NCBI GenBank assembly: GCA_044225155.1
Contig: JBGAJB010000256.1
Span: 1-6,554, forward strand
Reading direction: 5' to 3'
DNA from: CAYMBL01 sp044225155
Lineage (GTDB): Bacteria > Planctomycetota > Phycisphaerae > UBA1845 > Fen-1342
DNA: 6,554 bases
Positions 5,870 to 6,554 of the stretch are shown one piece after another (the stretch's first letter is position 1; every line of letters begins with the position of its first letter). The notes beneath the pieces were generated by a model. That model saw only the letters and a program-made list of their open reading frames with translations, was not told the DNA's origin and searched no databases. The position numbers were made by a program, and so were the translations under genes.

Positions 5870-6554
5870 TCAACGCTCCTGCTTGCGGAGCAGCGCCGCA
5901 GCCAACGCCAGCAGAATCGGCGCAGCCAACAACAGCGGAATGAATGACGACGCCAGGTCGGAAAAGTCCAGCGCCTTGGAGAAGGTGCCGCGGGAAATCG
6001 TCACGTAATGCGTGGTGGGATACAGTTCTCCAATGATCCTGCCGGTTCCCTCCAACGAGGACACCGGGTCGATGATCCCCGAGTATTCCGTCGCGGGGAG
6101 GATGGTCAGCACGGCGGTGCCGAAGATGGCGGCGATCTGGCTGCGCATGAAGGTGGAAATCAGCAACCCTCTGGCAGTGGCGGCGGAGACGTACAACAAC
6201 GTCCCGGTCGCCAGTGTCAGGAAGCTCCCCGTCAGCGGCACGCCGAAGACGGTCACCGCCAGCAGGACCATGAGCAGAAAGTTGAGCATTGCCAGCGCAA
6301 TATAGGGGAGTTGCTTGCCGATCAGAAACTCCAGCCGGGTCGCCGGCGTCACATAGAAGTTGATGATCGAACCCAGTTCCTTTTCACGCACCACGCTGAG
6401 CGCCGTGAGCATCGCTGGGATCAGCATCAGCAACAGGGGAATGACCGCCGGAACCATCGCCACCAGACTCTTAATGTCCGGGTTGTAGCGAAAGCGAGTC
6501 TCGATATTGGCCAGACTGCCCGCCGCAGCGCGCAAGGGCGTTTGCGACCCTTGC
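5870..6554 (-). CDS. rbbA: RbbA-like fused ABC transporter, C-terminal permease part (partial)
   Basis: This is the last 227 or so residues of a fused ATPase-permease; the gene enters through the right window edge, so the nucleotide-binding domains are not visible. The in-frame TTG at 6535 is internal, since conserved-looking sequence continues upstream to the edge. The segment starts with NIETRFRYNPDIKSLVAMVP, then a membrane helix (AVIPLLLMLIPAMLTALSVV), the ABC-2 region VVREKELGSIINFYVTPATR with LEFLIGKQLPYIALAMLNFL, further helices, SQIAAIFGTAVLTILPATEY, the stretch IDPVSSLEGTGRIIGELYPT, THYVTISRGTFSKALDF, a last helix and the terminal LLRKQER. This closely follows the C-terminus of E. 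coli RbbA (YhiH), a protein of about 911 residues reported as ribosome-associated ATPase and encoded with YhhJ and the HlyD-type YhiI. The TGA at 5870-5872 is 3 bases before yhhJ, and GGAG within its last codons can serve yhhJ. The frame is clean. Confidence 0.92.
   Translation of the reverse strand, partial: QGSQTPLRAAAGSLANIETRFRYNPDIKSLVAMVPAVIPLLLMLIPAMLTALSVVREKELGSIINFYVTPATRLEFLIGKQLPYIALAMLNFLLMVLLAVTVFGVPLTGSFLTLATGTLLYVSAATARGLLISTFMRSQIAAIFGTAVLTILPATEYSGIIDPVSSLEGTGRIIGELYPTTHYVTISRGTFSKALDFSDLASSFIPLLLAAPILLALAAALLRKQER
5875..5880 (-). promoter_or_regulatory. ribosome binding site of yhhJ inside rbbA end
   Basis: On the minus strand AGGAGC lies within the last sense codons of rbbA, about 8-10 bases before the yhhJ ATG at 5866. 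Together with the 3-base gap between the genes it supports the choice of start and translational coupling. Confidence 0.6.

Noticed and set aside
1..6554. CRISPR array, tRNA, toxin-antitoxin pair, retron or other defence system
   Set aside because: No regularly spaced repeats, no tRNA-like fold, no paired small genes and no reverse transcriptase or nuclease motifs were seen.

Overview
The window most resembles chromosomal DNA of a GC-rich, probably planctomycete-like bacterium. That placement is an inference from the gene mix and the style of the proteins, and it is tentative. I see no CRISPR array, tRNA, rRNA, phage module or recognisable new defence system. The window is an accessory-type stretch: a few intact genes between decayed insertion sequences and frame-disrupted genes.

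Layout: positions 1-1200 are gene-poor and hold only the N-terminal part of an IS5-family transposase (minus strand, about 605-876). Positions 1200-2549 form a compact, intact plus-strand unit: a sigma70-like promoter with an embedded 24-bp palindrome, a MarR-family regulator, a secreted YceI-family protein 38 bases downstream, and a strong intrinsic terminator. Next, at 2589-3445, is a plus-strand gene for a multi-pass membrane protein whose frame breaks about four times between 3003 and 3203. Positions 3543-4720 hold a decayed IS630-family element (minus strand) with matching ends and at least five inactivating lesions. The right third, 4745-6554, is a minus-strand operon for an exporter: the C-terminal membrane part of an RbbA-like fused ABC transporter, cut by the window edge, followed 3 bases later by a YhhJ-like ABC-2 permease. 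The permease is complete in length but carries four single-base indels.

Functionally, the regulator and YceI protein look like an autoregulated envelope or stress unit. RbbA and YhhJ belong to the rbbA-yhhJ exporter arrangement known from enterobacteria, where an HlyD-type gene (yhiI) lies upstream; here that position is outside the window. A notable pattern is that single-base indels, several of them in homopolymers, are concentrated in a few patches while marR, yceI and the rbbA part read cleanly. Either these genes decayed recently or the assembly contains residual indel errors. Raw reads would settle this.
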